This document shows positions 36,798 to 48,466 of a stretch of 64,000 nt of DNA, in pieces. The notes beneath the pieces were generated by a model. The model had not been told where the DNA came from, did not search any database, and worked only from the letters and a program-made list of their open reading frames with translations. The stretch's first letter is position 1. Every line of letters starts with the position of its first letter. A program made the translations under genes and the position numbers. Origin of the DNA: Polyporus tsugae (lineage: Eukaryota; Basidiomycota; Agaricomycetes; Polyporales; Polyporaceae); assembly GCA_024305745.1 (NCBI GenBank), contig JAHRBS010000002.1, positions 434,001 through 498,000 of the forward strand, read 5' to 3'.

Positions 36798-38700
36798 GTG
36801 AGTCGTATTCTGTTCAGTGATGCACGACCCTCATATTCGCACAGTACATTCATCCACAGCCCAAGTCCATGAATACTCCTGCAACTGGGCATTCTGAGTC
36901 GCAAGCTCGCGCACAGAGGGAAGTGGCCAATACCCGACCCCAAGTATCACCCTATGTTCCAGGTGAATATCGACACCCGGAAAGAGACGTCGGGATAATC
37001 TCGCGCAGATATCTGGTCGCTCTGTCTATCGTCCTCTGCCTCCTCGCTCTTCATCTCCAGCTCAACCGGAACTGGCCAGGATACTACCACGGTAATCTCC
37101 GTGTCGTGGGTCCTTCCTCGCAGGATACACAGCATCACCAACTCACTATGCACCGTATACTTAGTCGAACGACGAAGAGGGCGAGCATGATCCGAAGCCT
37201 TGGAGATGTGCCAAAAATGTCACCTGGACGACCTGTCCAGACTTGTTGAGGGGGCTCCCACCGTCCTACGTAACGCGCACATCCTTCAACATTCCGGTAT
37301 CTGCGTCGTCGATCAGTTTCATGGCCTTGGATAGGACAGGATCCTATGGCTCTTTCCTAGTCTCGCAAACAAGCGACCTGGGATCGGAGGCGGTGGTTGA
37401 GATTGAAGCGAGGTTTTGGAGGCAGGACTTGCTTGAGAATCTAAGGGTGTGTCGTCTGCATCGAAGGGGGAGTGATATGGATGACGCAGACTGCTGGCAC
37501 TATGGGATCGTGAGTAGTACAGTCATGAACCAAACACTGCACTAACTTGGATGATCGGACAGACGACGCCTGGCAAGGAGTCAGACGAAAAGTTGGAGAT
37601 ACACATACACGTGCGGCTCCCCGCCTCGATTCCAGAACCCGATTCTCCGCTCGTTATCAGCGACCTATGGACGATCCTGCCACTATACTCGCATCACTTT
37701 GAAGGCATTTCTGAATCTGTACGATTCAGCAGACTCTACCTTTCCACGACGGAGGGCGATATCAATATGGATCCGGTACGTTTCCCTGCAATCCTTACAT
37801 GACCCACTTTGCTTGCGGGCTACATTCATACCCTGACCCGTGATTCTCATTGCAGGCCATCCTCGGCAGCGATATTAATGTGCATTCAACTGCGGGTTCT
37901 ATCCGAGGCGTTTTCAACGTCTCAGAGAGTCTGTATGTTTCCACGCATAGTGGTGCGATCGAACTCCGTGCGAACCTCCTCAACGGCTGTGCGCCGGACA
38001 AGCGTTATCCATACTTTGACGACATGGAACCCTCCGATCACGCTGCTCCCACGCGGCTTCACATGTTCACGGACACTGGGTAGGTTTTAGACTGTCGCTC
38101 GAAGCCGTTCAGCTTCCTCCATGCTGGCCGCGTGCCGACGCTGACTCGTATTTGCACCAACCAGACCGCTCAATGTGCAAGTCGCAGTATATGATACTGT
38201 GTCCCGTAACAGCTCGGAACCCCAACTAGACTCTACGATGGCCAAATTCGAGGTGACGGCAAGGGCGACCGACGCGCCTATCAACCTCACCTTCGTAGAC
38301 GCCCCCAGCAACTCACGCTGCGCCCTCTCGGTCGAGACGGGAGTGCATGGTATCCCGCCGGGGCTGCCCTGGTGGTGGCGCACTCCCCCGGACTCGTCTG
38401 CGCCGATAGCAGTGAAGCTGCACGAGACGTACGAAGGGTCGTTGAAGCTCAAAACATCGAAGAAGGTTCGCCCTTCGTTCGAATGGGAGAGGAACGAGGA
38501 CGGTAGTCCGAGCTGAGAGGATCCGTCTGGGCGGAGGCGGGAGCGGCACGTCGAGGTGCAGTCTGGAAGAGGAGCTCGAGGAGTGGAGGGGAGGTCTGGG
38601 GGGGCGAGGGAAGAACGTGTTGGATTGGACGAATAGACCCTGGGAGACGCCCTATGTCGCCTTGAAGGCGGCGACATCGTCTATTCAGCTGGGTCTGTGA
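36621..38700 (+). CDS. Single-pass membrane protein with a beta-rich ectodomain (DUF7330-like), Ser-Leu repeat in exon 1
   Basis: Exons 36621-36797, 36845-37091, 37178-37509, 37563-37775, 37856-38079, 38165-38465 and 38518-38700 give 558 residues. The N-terminus MDRVYSEPSPPELGAVPGG leads into a Ser-Leu repeat encoded by (CT)26. One membrane helix follows near residue 120 (YLVALSIVLCLLALHLQL). The outer part contains a Cys pair (RCAKNVTWTTC), LRGLPPSYVTRTSFNIPV and repeated strand-rich units such as LYLSTTEGDIN, INVHSTAGSIRGVF and LYVSTHSGAIELRANL. This layout resembles a basidiomycete family of unknown function (DUF7330, from memory). The last intron (38466-38517, weak GTTCGC donor) is uncertain; without it the frame stops at 38516. 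Confidence 0.62.
36743..36794 (+). repeat. (CT)26 microsatellite, apparently coding
   Basis: Fifty-two bases of perfect CT repeat, followed at once by CAG and a GTGAGT donor. In frame it encodes alternating Ser-Leu. It also has the form of a polypyrimidine tract before an AG. Confidence 0.9.
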
Positions 38701-39164
38701 GTTGGCAGACTTCACCTCCGGTGCCTAATTGGCATACTCACCAGGGCTACATGGTTCAGCAGGTAATCTCCGCCCATGTATACGCTAACGCACCGCCTTC
38801 CTTACGTTGTCAATTTCACAATTCCCAACCCCAACACAACCCAACTCCTCTTCGATACACAGCCTCGATGTCATTCATCCAGAAATGGTATTTTGAGAAC
38901 ATATTTTCTAGTCAGCATCGAAGGTACGTGACCTGCTTCCCATTCACCATCTTACGGCGGCGATGCGTAATACATACTTCCAGGCTTCTAGTGTATTAAT
39001 GTTCGGTGTAACAGTCAGGCACTGGTTCCTGCCCAGTATGTGGTTCATAATAATGCTTCGTATAAGATAGGCGACGAAACTCTCTCTACTCCAGATCCCG
39101 GGCCCTGCCCCCCAATTCTCCTCCCCCCGCTCACCCTGCTTCATCTCACCACTCACTCCTCAAG
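38701..39164. other. Intergenic, membrane-protein gene to orphan gene
   Basis: About 460 bases. No gene or clear promoter element was recognised. Confidence 0.4.
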
Positions 39165-40554
39165 ATGACCAGTGGCCCGTGGACCATCTATGCCCGACAA
39201 CTGTTCCCCTTAAGCTACGGACATCCTTTGTGGGGTCCAGAGCCTTGTCTCACGTTCGGCGAGGTGCACCTAGGAGACGTCGGCTATCTGAAGGATGGCC
39301 ACTTCTGCTTGCTATTCAATGCGACCCGAAGCGCGGACGATCCGGTGAACTCGCTGAGAGGCGTCCCCGATGGCTTCCAGGTCTTGGATCTCCCTGAACA
39401 CATGATCAGGCGTCGCCCCAACGAAATCACGCAGCCTTTATTGCATAGCAAGAGCTTGCAAGCCACCTCGATCGCGACAAGTGTCTCATTAAGGTCAGTG
39501 ACTTCTTGCCGGCATTTTGCGTGACGACTCTATCTGAACATGCACTGCCAGCGAATCTGGTGCGACAGCCTCCACCAGCTTGCAATACCATTGCCAGGCA
39601 GAGGAAGGTGCTCTGCTCATGCTCAAGAAGCCGGCGCATCGCACGTATCTCAACTGCGATCTCCATGTCCGGAGGTATATCCGCGAGAACATGTCAAGCT
39701 GGTGCGTATTCGCGAACGACAAGCTCGAAATTGGCCTCGAGGAGAAAGATATCATCTTCGTTTCCGGCTACACGAAGACACCTGTCTGGGCCGAGGCCGC
39801 TTTCAGCCACAGCAGCGCGAGCGGCGAACTCGTCATCGCAGGAGGCGTCCCATCTGCGTCCGGCGAATTCCGAGTGTCCATGTTGCGTGCCGTCGATTCG
39901 TCCGTCTTCTCGAGGACGGGACCTTTGGACCGCGCGTCGATGTGGGAGAAGGACTCGGAGCCGTCGGAGACTTATGACCAGTGCATCTTCTTGAACTACT
40001 ACAAGATGAAGAGCAGAGCGTGGTGGCGATCTACCGTTATTCGTGCTGCGGCCGGCGATCACGTCTTTCGGTATGAGGGTGATGACGATGGCACATCGGG
40101 GGCGGGCTCATGTTCGTCTTCTGACGAAGAGGATATTCAGGACGAGGTCGAGGAGGTAAGCCCATGGCGGCTTCGGTTCATGTTCTTATGACTAATTACA
40201 TATGTCTATCTTTCTAGGCTTACGATCCTGTTGACAGCCTGCTCAATTATATCTTGAAGGTCAGTCAATTGATGTTCATCGCTTGGATCGCATATTAATT
40301 CGGTCCCATCTTTGAAATAGCACTCTGAAGTTGACGTTGCTTGCGCTTGTGACGCGGACTTGTCGTCTCTATTCAAGGTGATGCGACTTCACACTTTTTG
40401 TTTGAATCCGGCCTCGCTGATTGTATGCTCGTCGTCTATTCAGGATGAAACACTCCCAGAAGATCTAGAGGGTGCTCTGGAGGCGCTGTCACCTTCCATT
40501 ATCTTGGACGAAGATGGAGGTGGGCAAGATTGTTGTGCTATCTGGATCAAATAA
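39165..40554 (+). CDS. Orphan basidiomycete protein family, function unknown
   Basis: Exons 39165-39493, 39552-40155, 40218-40259, 40321-40377 and 40444-40554 give 380 residues. The N-terminus YARQLFPLSYGHPLWGPEP, then GEVHLGDVGYLKDGHFCLLF, RGVPDGFQVLDL and QPLLHSKSL, look like a family I recall as widespread in mushroom-forming fungi but without an assigned role. The middle (LLMLKKPAHRTYL, LEIGLEEKDIIFVSGYTKT, WAEAAF) is probably globular. The C-terminal third is acidic and disordered (SDEEDIQDEVEE). No signal peptide or membrane helix. The end is uncertain: a 49-nt intron starting at 40529 would replace the last 13 codons and extend the frame to 40990. Confidence 0.65.
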
Positions 40555-41911
40555 CCAATTGATTCTAGTCGGCATGGTTGTCCCTACTTCTCAAAATGCT
40601 TCAATGGGCGACCCCCTTCGGACATCCCATCTGGTCACCGGAGGGACCTCGACTTTGGCTATCCGACGTGGTATCACCCCATCACTTCCATCTATGTCCG
40701 TCCCCCGGCTCTCAATCCAGACTCTGGGAGAAGATACCGCGATTTTGCCACCAATCACGTTGGAAATCGTGCGGAGAGACAGCGTCCTGACGGTGCGTAC
40801 CGTACCAGGTTCGGCGCACGACAAGCAGAGAGCGACATGTGGGGTGTCGCCGCAAGCGGAAGGTGTTTTGGGCGCCCTGAAACCACCATCTTGCGAGGGA
40901 GGCGGAGAGGCTAGGGACGTGGAAGGATTGGGGAGAGATTCACAAGGGGCATGTTGTGATGTGGCAGATGGCACTGTCTATCCAGTGTAGGTCCATCGGA
41001 TTACTGAGGTCAGCTCAGGCCGCTCGATGTGGGACGATGCCGTCTACTCCGAAGTCGTCAGCTTTGTTTCGCGATATAAATTGCAGCAATTTCCCATAGG
41101 TCGTCACGAGTCGTCGAGACTGCGCATACACTTCCTTGTCCGGACAATACTGGCTGTTCGCAAAACGCCAGCGTTGCATGGGAAGAGCCCCACTACTTGG
41201 AAATGTACCTTCCACGCTAGGACCGGCCGCCTAGTCATCTAAGCTTGGATGAAGAACTACGGACTGTAAACCTGGACATGGCCGATACGCTGAAACCAAC
41301 TGTTGGGAAATAGTGTGACATACGGCACAGCGTATACAGCCACCTCCCATGAGTGCATCTTAGGTAGTTCTCCATGCAGAGTACAGCGATTAGCGAAGAA
41401 TGTTTGGACGGGGGAAATATGCCTTCTATGCGAGCCGAATAGATGTGAGGTTGGGTCGGTGAGATATTGCAATGGACCGTGACGCGGCGTCCATTGCCTC
41501 TCGGATGCGCAGGTTGGCTAGTTCTGGTTAGACGCGACGTGGAGCGAAGTCCTATAAGCAGACGTGACGGTAAGTCTTGGACGCATATCTTTGGAGCCGA
41601 TCCACATTTGTCCCTCGGAGCGACAGTGCAAATTGAGGGAATCGCGAATAAGTATGATACAGCTGTCTTCGTTCTATGAGAAGCACGTTAGCGTATAACC
41701 TACGGTGAAAGTTATTTCCTTAATGAATGGACGAACTCGCCTCAGAAATAACCAATGGAACTGGTGGTCGCCAAGGTGAACCGCTGGCGATGCGACAACC
41801 TAAGGCGACCACGCAATAGAGTCTATGTCGATAATGCTGCCTAATCATACACACAAGTTGTCTCTCCCCAAAGCAGGCGTAAAGATCGTGTGTCCAAGTG
41901 CAGAGTTGGGG
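40555..41911. other. Intergenic with a possible gene relic
   Basis: About 1.35 kb without a supportable gene. At 40608-40650 a frame reads WATPFGHPIWSPEGP, which resembles the YGHPLWGPEP start motif of the upstream orphan gene. The rest does not continue the family. Confidence 0.35.
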
Positions 41912-42374
41912 TTATGGTATTGGGTCCGAGGGGGATTCGTTTGGATACATGCGTTTCAGATGTCGGTATTTGCGGAGCGAGTAGAGAGCGAGGGTTTCTG
42001 GCGCGGCAAGTTGCGGCTTCGGCTGGTGCAGAAAGACAAAATAGAACACACCGTTGCGGATGTACTCTCCCATCTTAATGGCTTTGTTGATCTCCTCCGG
42101 GTCCGTCAAGTGTCGGTTTTCTATCCAATGGCCAATCCCGAAGCCTGGGTTCAGCAACATGTGTTGTCCCCAAAGGATGCGAACTCACTCTCAAACAAGC
42201 CGCGCAGCTTCTTGTGAAAGTTGTACCTAGAAGATGGTGAACGTTGAGTATCGCAACACCGTCCATTAATGCAGCACGGAAGACGGACGCAGGGTCGGGG
42301 TAATCGCGGCCAAGCCTGTGGAGCTCCTTGTACAGCCCAATGACTCTTTGGCGAGTCTCTCTAGCCGCTGCCAT
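41912..42374 (-). CDS. ETFRF1: LYR-motif protein, electron-transfer flavoprotein regulatory factor 1 (LYRM5)
   Basis: Exons 42289-42374, 42189-42226, 42052-42120 and 41912-41997 give 92 residues, the normal LYRM size. The LYR-type motif is VIGLYKELHRLGRDYPDP, followed by NFHKKLRGLFE, a PEEINKAIKMGEYIRN helix and a C-terminal ETLALYSLRKYRHLKRMYP, which matches ETFRF1 more closely than other LYR proteins I know. In animals it binds ETF in the mitochondrial matrix and removes its FAD. Four exons in under 470 bases. Divergent from the Sec14-like gene with about 285 bases between starts. Confidence 0.86.
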
Positions 42375-42659
42375 CCAAGAGGTTACATGCGCTCCAGAAT
42401 CGAGCAGGGGCAGAATCGAGGAAAGGGAACGAGGCTGTTGCGCGGGTCAAAACGGCACGCGACCGGCATTACGCGGGCGGAGCGAGTGGCCGCTAAGGCT
42501 CATGTTGAATGCGTGCATCCATCCATGAACCCACAACAGATGGCCAACACCTGTCCTTCTCGTTCCACCGCCCGCTTTCCACCCCGCGGGGCCCTCATAT
42601 ACCCACGCCTTCGCTCGTCTCCCGCTTCGCTGGCACCCGTCTCTTTCAGCTGAGCAACC

Positions 42660-44006
42660 ATGGCTGTCGAGACTGAGACGATCTACGAGACGCGCCCGCC
42701 CCCGGACATCCCGTTCGATCCTGTGGTCCTTCCGCCCTCGCTCAAGCTTACGGACGCGCAGCAGAAGCTCTATGACGAGGTCCTCAAGCACTTTGACAGG
42801 GAAGATTACGTCCTTCCCGACGTCGAGGACGGCGCTCTCACAGAGGAGGAGAAGTTCTGGTTGGTGCGTCTTCCGTGCTTTCTGCACCGACACCCGCTGA
42901 TCTCTGTCGTTGGAACCGTTGATCGTGAAGAGTGCCGAGTCCCTGTTGAGGTATGGAAGCTATGAAGCTATCGTAAAAGTCCTCGAGTCTGATGTGTTTC
43001 ATCAATAGATTCCTTCGTGCAGTCAAGTGGGCCAGTGCGCAGGCTGCAATCAAACGACTTGAGACTACCCTCAAGTGGCGGCGAGAGTATGGTCTCTACG
43101 ACGTGATCACCGCATCACACGTCGAACCGGAGGTGCCGGCCGTTCGTTTGACAGCTTTTATGGAAACTAACGTTGCGGGGCTCAAGGCGCTCACGGGCAA
43201 GATGGTGCTTTGGGGCTACGACGTCGACAACCGACCCGCACTCTATCTTCGTCCCAGCAAGCAAAACACGGAAGAGAGCATCCGTCAAGTGCATTTCGTG
43301 GTGTGGGCGCTGGAGCGTCTGACGGAGCTGATGGGTCCCGGCGTCGAGTGCGTGCACCTATTCATGATTATATGCATCATTCATTCATTCCCTTGTGCCC
43401 GTGCAGGACGCTGGCTCTCATGGTCAACTTCGCAGACCGCGCAAAGAACCCCTCTCTGACGCAGTCCCGCGCAGTCCTCAACATCCTCCAAACTCACTGT
43501 ACGTCCCCATTCCCGTTGCCCCCTCCCTCCATCTCCATCCCGATGCTCACCCGCCTTCTCCAGACCCCGAGCGCCTCGGCCGAGCCCTCGTCGCGAATGT
43601 CCCCTTCCTCGTGAACGCGTTCTTCAAGCTCATCACCCCCTTCATCGACCCGCTCACGCGCCCCAAGCTGCGCTTCAACCCGGACTGCGTGGGGGAGGGC
43701 CTCTTTGAGGCCGCCGAACTTCTGTCCGAGTGGGACAGCGGTACCGCGCACTTCGAGTACGAGCACGACAAGTACTGGGGCCCGCTCGTCCGGCTCTGCG
43801 CGGAGAGGCGGGAGAAGTTGTGGGTGGAGTGGCGCGCACTGGGTGGGAAGATCGGGGTGCGGGAGTGGGATGTCAAGACGCGGATCGAGCTCGCGGAGAC
43901 AGAAGAGGTTGAGGCCAAGGTGGGCGTGCCGATCGCGGTACAGGCAGAGGAGGAGGGGGAGCAGGAGAAGGGAAATGGGGCGACGGAATCTCCGGCAGCG
44001 GCTTGA
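42660..44006 (+). CDS. Sec14-like CRAL-TRIO lipid-transfer protein
   Basis: Exons 42660-42863, 42931-42950 (20 nt), 43009-43347, 43407-43498 and 43564-44006 give 365 residues. The CRAL-TRIO N-terminal region shows LLRFLRAVKWASAQAAIKRLE and TLKWRREYGL. The lipid-binding lobe has GKMVLWGYDVDNRPALYLRP, VHFVVWALERL, LALMVNFAD, ILQTHYPERLGRALVANVP and FLVNAFFKLITPFIDPLTRPKL. This pattern fits phosphatidylinositol-transfer proteins of the yeast Pdr16/Pdr17 or Sfh type. The C-terminus is acidic. It likely exchanges PtdIns and another lipid at ER, Golgi or plasma-membrane contact sites; the exact paralogue is not resolved. Confidence 0.88.
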
Positions 44007-44583
44007 GTCTCGATTTTAGGTGTGGTATCCTTAGATCTATTCAGGGTCAGAGGGAGCCTCTCGGTGCGAGTACTCTATTATTGGATGTCTGCTCATTTAG
44101 TATTTACCCCATCTTCACGTAGAGCCAATAGAGACGATATCATTGTTTGTTTCACTCATGTTGGTCAAGATTGATCATTGCTTCAAGCGCTAGCGCGCCC
44201 GCTTCAACGGAGCTTCAGCCGTCGAAGATGTTGAGTGCAGTGAGTGTTCGTTCAACTCGATGAACAACGGAAGCTAAATTAATCACGATCTGCACTCACA
44301 GACTAACTTAGGGTTATACTAGGTCGGCACGACAGGCCCAGGCTCATACGGCCGCGAACCCGCGGCAGCGCTGCATCTAACAAGCGCCCAATAACACGCT
44401 TCCTAATTCGGGAACGAGTGTGGCTGGGGAACAGAACAAGCGCCTGAAGTCAGTATGCTGAGTCTCTGTCGACCAAGATGAGGGGTTTGGCCGAACCTAC
44501 GCCTGAAGGACGTTCATTCTTCTCTCCTGCCCTCATCTGTCGGCTGCAGCTGCCTGCGTATCCTCCCACCTACCGGCATCATT
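44007..44583. other. Intergenic, Sec14-like to kinase gene
   Basis: About 580 bases. No gene, RNA or repeat was recognised. Confidence 0.45.
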
Positions 44584-46237
44584 ATGTCGCTCGTTCCCGC
44601 ACCGCGTCTGGCTCAGTCGGACCCGCAAGTTATGCGGCTGAAGTACAGATATGATCCAATAGGAGAGGGTAGATTTGGTGCGTCGAGGAGCATCCCAATT
44701 GTCTGGCACGGCTGACGGTATCGCACAGGGAGGGTGTACATGGCGCTTGTCACGAACCAGCGTGCTCTTCGTCCCGTAGCCCTCAAGAAGGTACACATCT
44801 CAGACTCCTCCAAGTATCCGCCACTCCTCCACGAAGCAGCTGCCTTTCTGCGTCTTCGAGGTTCGAACTTTGTATTCCTGACTTTTCGTTTGAGGTTTCA
44901 TGGCACGACCGTTCGTTGCAGTTCATCGTAGCATTCCTGGGGTTTACGGCTGGGGGCGCTCGCAATTCTTCGAATATCTCTCGCTAGAGTTGTTGGGGCC
45001 AGATCTACGCACTTGGTTCACCCTCGAGGAGAAGCCGCTGACCTCCCGGAATCTTACCGCGATCGTATGGCAGATGGTACGTTACGAGATACCTGACAAT
45101 GGAGCTCCACTGAGATCCTACTTCGTGCTACTAGCTCGACGTCCTTGAGTATGTCCACTCTCAGGGCATCATACACTGCGACATCAAGCCGTCCAACATC
45201 ATGCTCGGGCGAGGTGACAACAAGTGGCGCGTTTTCCTTGGCGACTTCGGCCTTTCCCTTCCCTTTGACCCTAGCGCCCCACCTTCCGAGCCGACGACAC
45301 GCCACAGAGGAACAGGATACTATATGAGCCTCAGCAATCATCTTCACGGGGGTGAGAATCATCAAATCAGATCAACGCGACCACTAACCCAGGCCATGTG
45401 TCGGTAGCCTTGTCTCCCCATGACGACATGGAGTCGCTCGCGTACACCATTCTCGAGTTACGACTGAGCCGCCTCCCATGGGACAGGCGCATGTCTCTCG
45501 CGAACGTATTTGTCTCCAAGCAAAGGTGGACGGGAGAGCACTGGACGGCGACCACGGGCTGTCCGGAGGTCTACGGCGACTTCCTGGATTCCGTCCGGGA
45601 TCGAAGCCAAGCACTGGACTACGCGCGGTGGAAACGGGACCTCTGCGGCAATTCAACGCCCACACCGCCCGGCCCTGAGCCGCCTTACAAGTACGACCCT
45701 TTGGACGATGACGCCCCGATTTCTCGCAACGGATACGATGACTCGGAGTCGCACAAGCCCCTGACGGCATCGGACCTGACGTGGGTGCCGAAGAGCGCCG
45801 AGCGGTGGCCCTCAATGTCAGGACGTTTACATGGCTTCAATGCGTGGTCGACGTGGGCGGGACCATTCACGCTGGAAGAGGCGGCGAGCTTCGGAGACGA
45901 GCGGGAGCTCGTTCTGCGGGAGTTGGCGCTGATTGATCGACCTCTGACTTGCGGGGCGTCCCTGAGCGCGTCGGATCCGTCAGAGGTGATGAGGCGCTTC
46001 GGTGACATATTGGGTGAGGATGTCAGTAGCGCAGCGGGGGAAGACTCGGGCGGCCATAGCGGAGACGGGATAAATGGGGGCCAGGACGTCGGTAGTGTGT
46101 ATGGCGGTAGTGACGGCGAGGGCTCCCACAAGGACAAGGTCCAGGTCGAGGTTACCGAGATCATGCACGAGAAGGGTGATGTTTTAGACGACTCGGATTT
46201 CAGGCCGTTCTACGATCCCGAGTACGGCCGTATGTAA
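44584..46237 (+). CDS. CK1-like protein kinase with a non-RD catalytic loop
   Basis: Exons 44584-44677, 44729-44860, 44922-45076, 45135-45351 and 45393-46237 give 480 residues. The glycine loop is IGEGRFGRVYMA and the ATP lysine lies in PVALKKV. The lobe continues with [21 protein letters not shown] and [19 protein letters not shown], where Cys replaces the Arg of HRD. The metal site GDFGLS is intact. [10 protein letters not shown] replaces the usual CK1 activation segment. The C-terminal 200 residues after WKRDL are acidic and disordered. Layout fits a CK1-type fold as expanded in basidiomycetes. Catalysis is plausible because the Lys and both Asp remain; regulation by activation-loop phosphorylation is unlikely. 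Confidence 0.83.
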
Positions 46238-47165
46238 GGGCGACGCTCGCAGGTTAAGAGTAAGGATTTGTCGGACCACGACGCATGCATAGAGGACTAG
46301 TTTCGTTTTTTGTACGTCCTGTGGTAGTTTATCCACCTTGTCGCGTGTATCACTATCGACGACAGGCGGTCAGAGTTTGTTAACATATTGTCGGCGCACA
46401 CAACATGATTTCGCAGTATCATAGAGTCGGACAACATTGGATTAGAGACTGGCACGGTCCGCGACTCCGCGGACTGCATACTTACTCAACGCCTGCCATA
46501 AATCGCGTCCAACAGACCAATTGATTGCTGTTGCACTGAAATAAATTTCCATTCTTATACGCCAATACATCATATACTAACGGTACCGCGCGCTGCCACC
46601 ACCTCGATCGAACTCTACCTGACCCTTGCCTTGTCCGCTTACAGAGAGCCCCGGTCTGCGAGACCGCCTCCCTGTAGAACCCCTAGATCGGATAGCAACT
46701 TGGACGTTAGGTTGAACTTCTGTCTGTAACTTACATCTTGCTAGTACTTGGGCTGGGGACCTGGGGTTCTGCGAAGGATACCAATGAGCGCCCATTCAAG
46801 GTCACCGGGGGAATCGGGAATTACACAGCCGTTTACTACTCAGGCTGGCGGCTTCGCCTGGGTATACTGTAAGTAGCCTGTTCACGCGCCAGCCGCAGAG
46901 AAGCTTGGCGTCGTCGGAGTAACACATAAGCTGCCTTACTGCCAGTGTACTTTTCCGGACCTGCTGAGTGCTATGCCAGTGGTAAGCTGAGAAACTCCAA
47001 GAGAACGGAGCTTGGTAAGGTTCCCTGGCATTACAAAGCACCTCGCAGACTATAAGTATATATGTGTTCCGGTCAGCTCTCCCAACCATCTATACCCACT
47101 CAGCTCTTCCGAGGCAAAGTTAAATTTTAGCTCATTTCGGACGTTAGGAGGATCAACATACCAGA
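46238..47165. other. Intergenic with the promoter of the SDR gene
   Basis: About 930 bases. A TATA-like stretch lies at 47051-47063 (TATAAGTATATAT), about 105 bases before the ATG. Nothing else was recognised. Confidence 0.5.
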
Positions 47166-48466
47166 ATGGCAGTGAAGACGCCCATCTTCATCACTGGTGT
47201 CACCGGTTAGTCGCATCATCCATCATGGCCCCTTCCTTCTACCATGTAGTGCTCACCTCCAATTTCAGGTTACATCGGAAGCGCGATCTTATATCGTCTC
47301 CTGAACCATCCTAATGCTGACCAATTTGAAATCACCGCTCTCGTACGCAACCCGGAGAAGGCAAACATTTTGGAGTCACAGTTCGGCGTAAAGACCGTCG
47401 TTGCGTCCCACGCCGAGCACGACAAGATTGAACAAGTCGTCGAGGCCAACCACGTCATCTTCCACATTGTACGTACATGCCGTGAACCATCGGCGACAGT
47501 CTTTGCTCAAGGTCACGACATTCAAAGGCTGATTCAGACGACGTGCCTCTCATCCGAGCCATCCTGAGAGGCCTCAAGAACCGCCAGGCCAAAGTTAGCG
47601 ACCTGCCCATCCTTATCCATACTGTATACACTCCTCCCTCTCGGATACACGCTCCGCACTAATTCAAAACGCGCATATAGTCAGGTACAGGCCTTCTCAT
47701 CGACAACGCGCGCGGCGAATACCCGACGGAAACAATCTACAGCGATCTCAACGTCGAGCAGCTCAAGGCGATCCCGCCCACCGCTTTCCACAGGAACGTC
47801 GACCTGCTCGTTATCAACGCCGATGCAGAGGACGGCTACGCGCGCACGCACGTCGTCTTGCCCTCGACCGTCTACGGCATCACGAAGCACCCGCTCCTCG
47901 ACGCTGGGTTCTCGAACCCGCACTCGATCCAGATTCCGAAGCTCATCCAAACCTCGCTTGCCCGCAAGCGCGCCGGCGTCGTCGGCAAAGGCCTCTCGCT
48001 GTGGCCGAGCGTGCACATTGACGACAGTGAGTCCAAGTCACCCGTTCCAACGCTGGACTCGCATGCTCGATTGATCACTGGTCGCTAACGCGCCATCGCA
48101 CCCACAGTCGCGGATATGTACATCGTCCTCTTCGACGCCATCACGCAGCACCCCGCTACGACCGGGCACGGCTGGGAGGGGCTCTACTTCGGGGAGTCGG
48201 GCGAGCACCGCTGGCTCGACATCAGTGTCGCGATCGGGCGCGCGATGCACGCGCTTGGGCTCGCGGACGACCCTGCCCCGACGCCGTTCTCACAGGAGGA
48301 GCTCCTGCAGTACTTTGGGAGCGAGTGGGCTGGGTACTACCACGGGACGAACTCGCGCGCGCGCGCGGACCGCGCGAGGGCGCTCGGGTGGAAGGCGAAG
48401 TACTCCACAGAGGACATACTGGCGAGCATTGGGCCGGAGGTCGAGGCGTTGGCGAAGAGGCAGTAA
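47166..48466 (+). CDS. Extended SDR / NAD-dependent epimerase-dehydratase family protein
   Basis: Exons 47166-47205, 47269-47468, 47528-47623, 47681-48026 and 48108-48466 give 346 residues. The Rossmann motif TGVTGYIGS is at residues 10-18, followed by ITALVRNPEKA. ILIHTSGTG is the central strand, and PSTVYGITKHP supplies the Tyr-x3-Lys pair. The C-terminal half has SIQIPKLIQTSLARKRAG, LSLWPSVHIDD and ALGWKAKYSTEDILASI, typical of fungal extended SDRs annotated as epimerases. Substrate is unknown. It is convergent with the GPI-protein gene. Confidence 0.87.
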
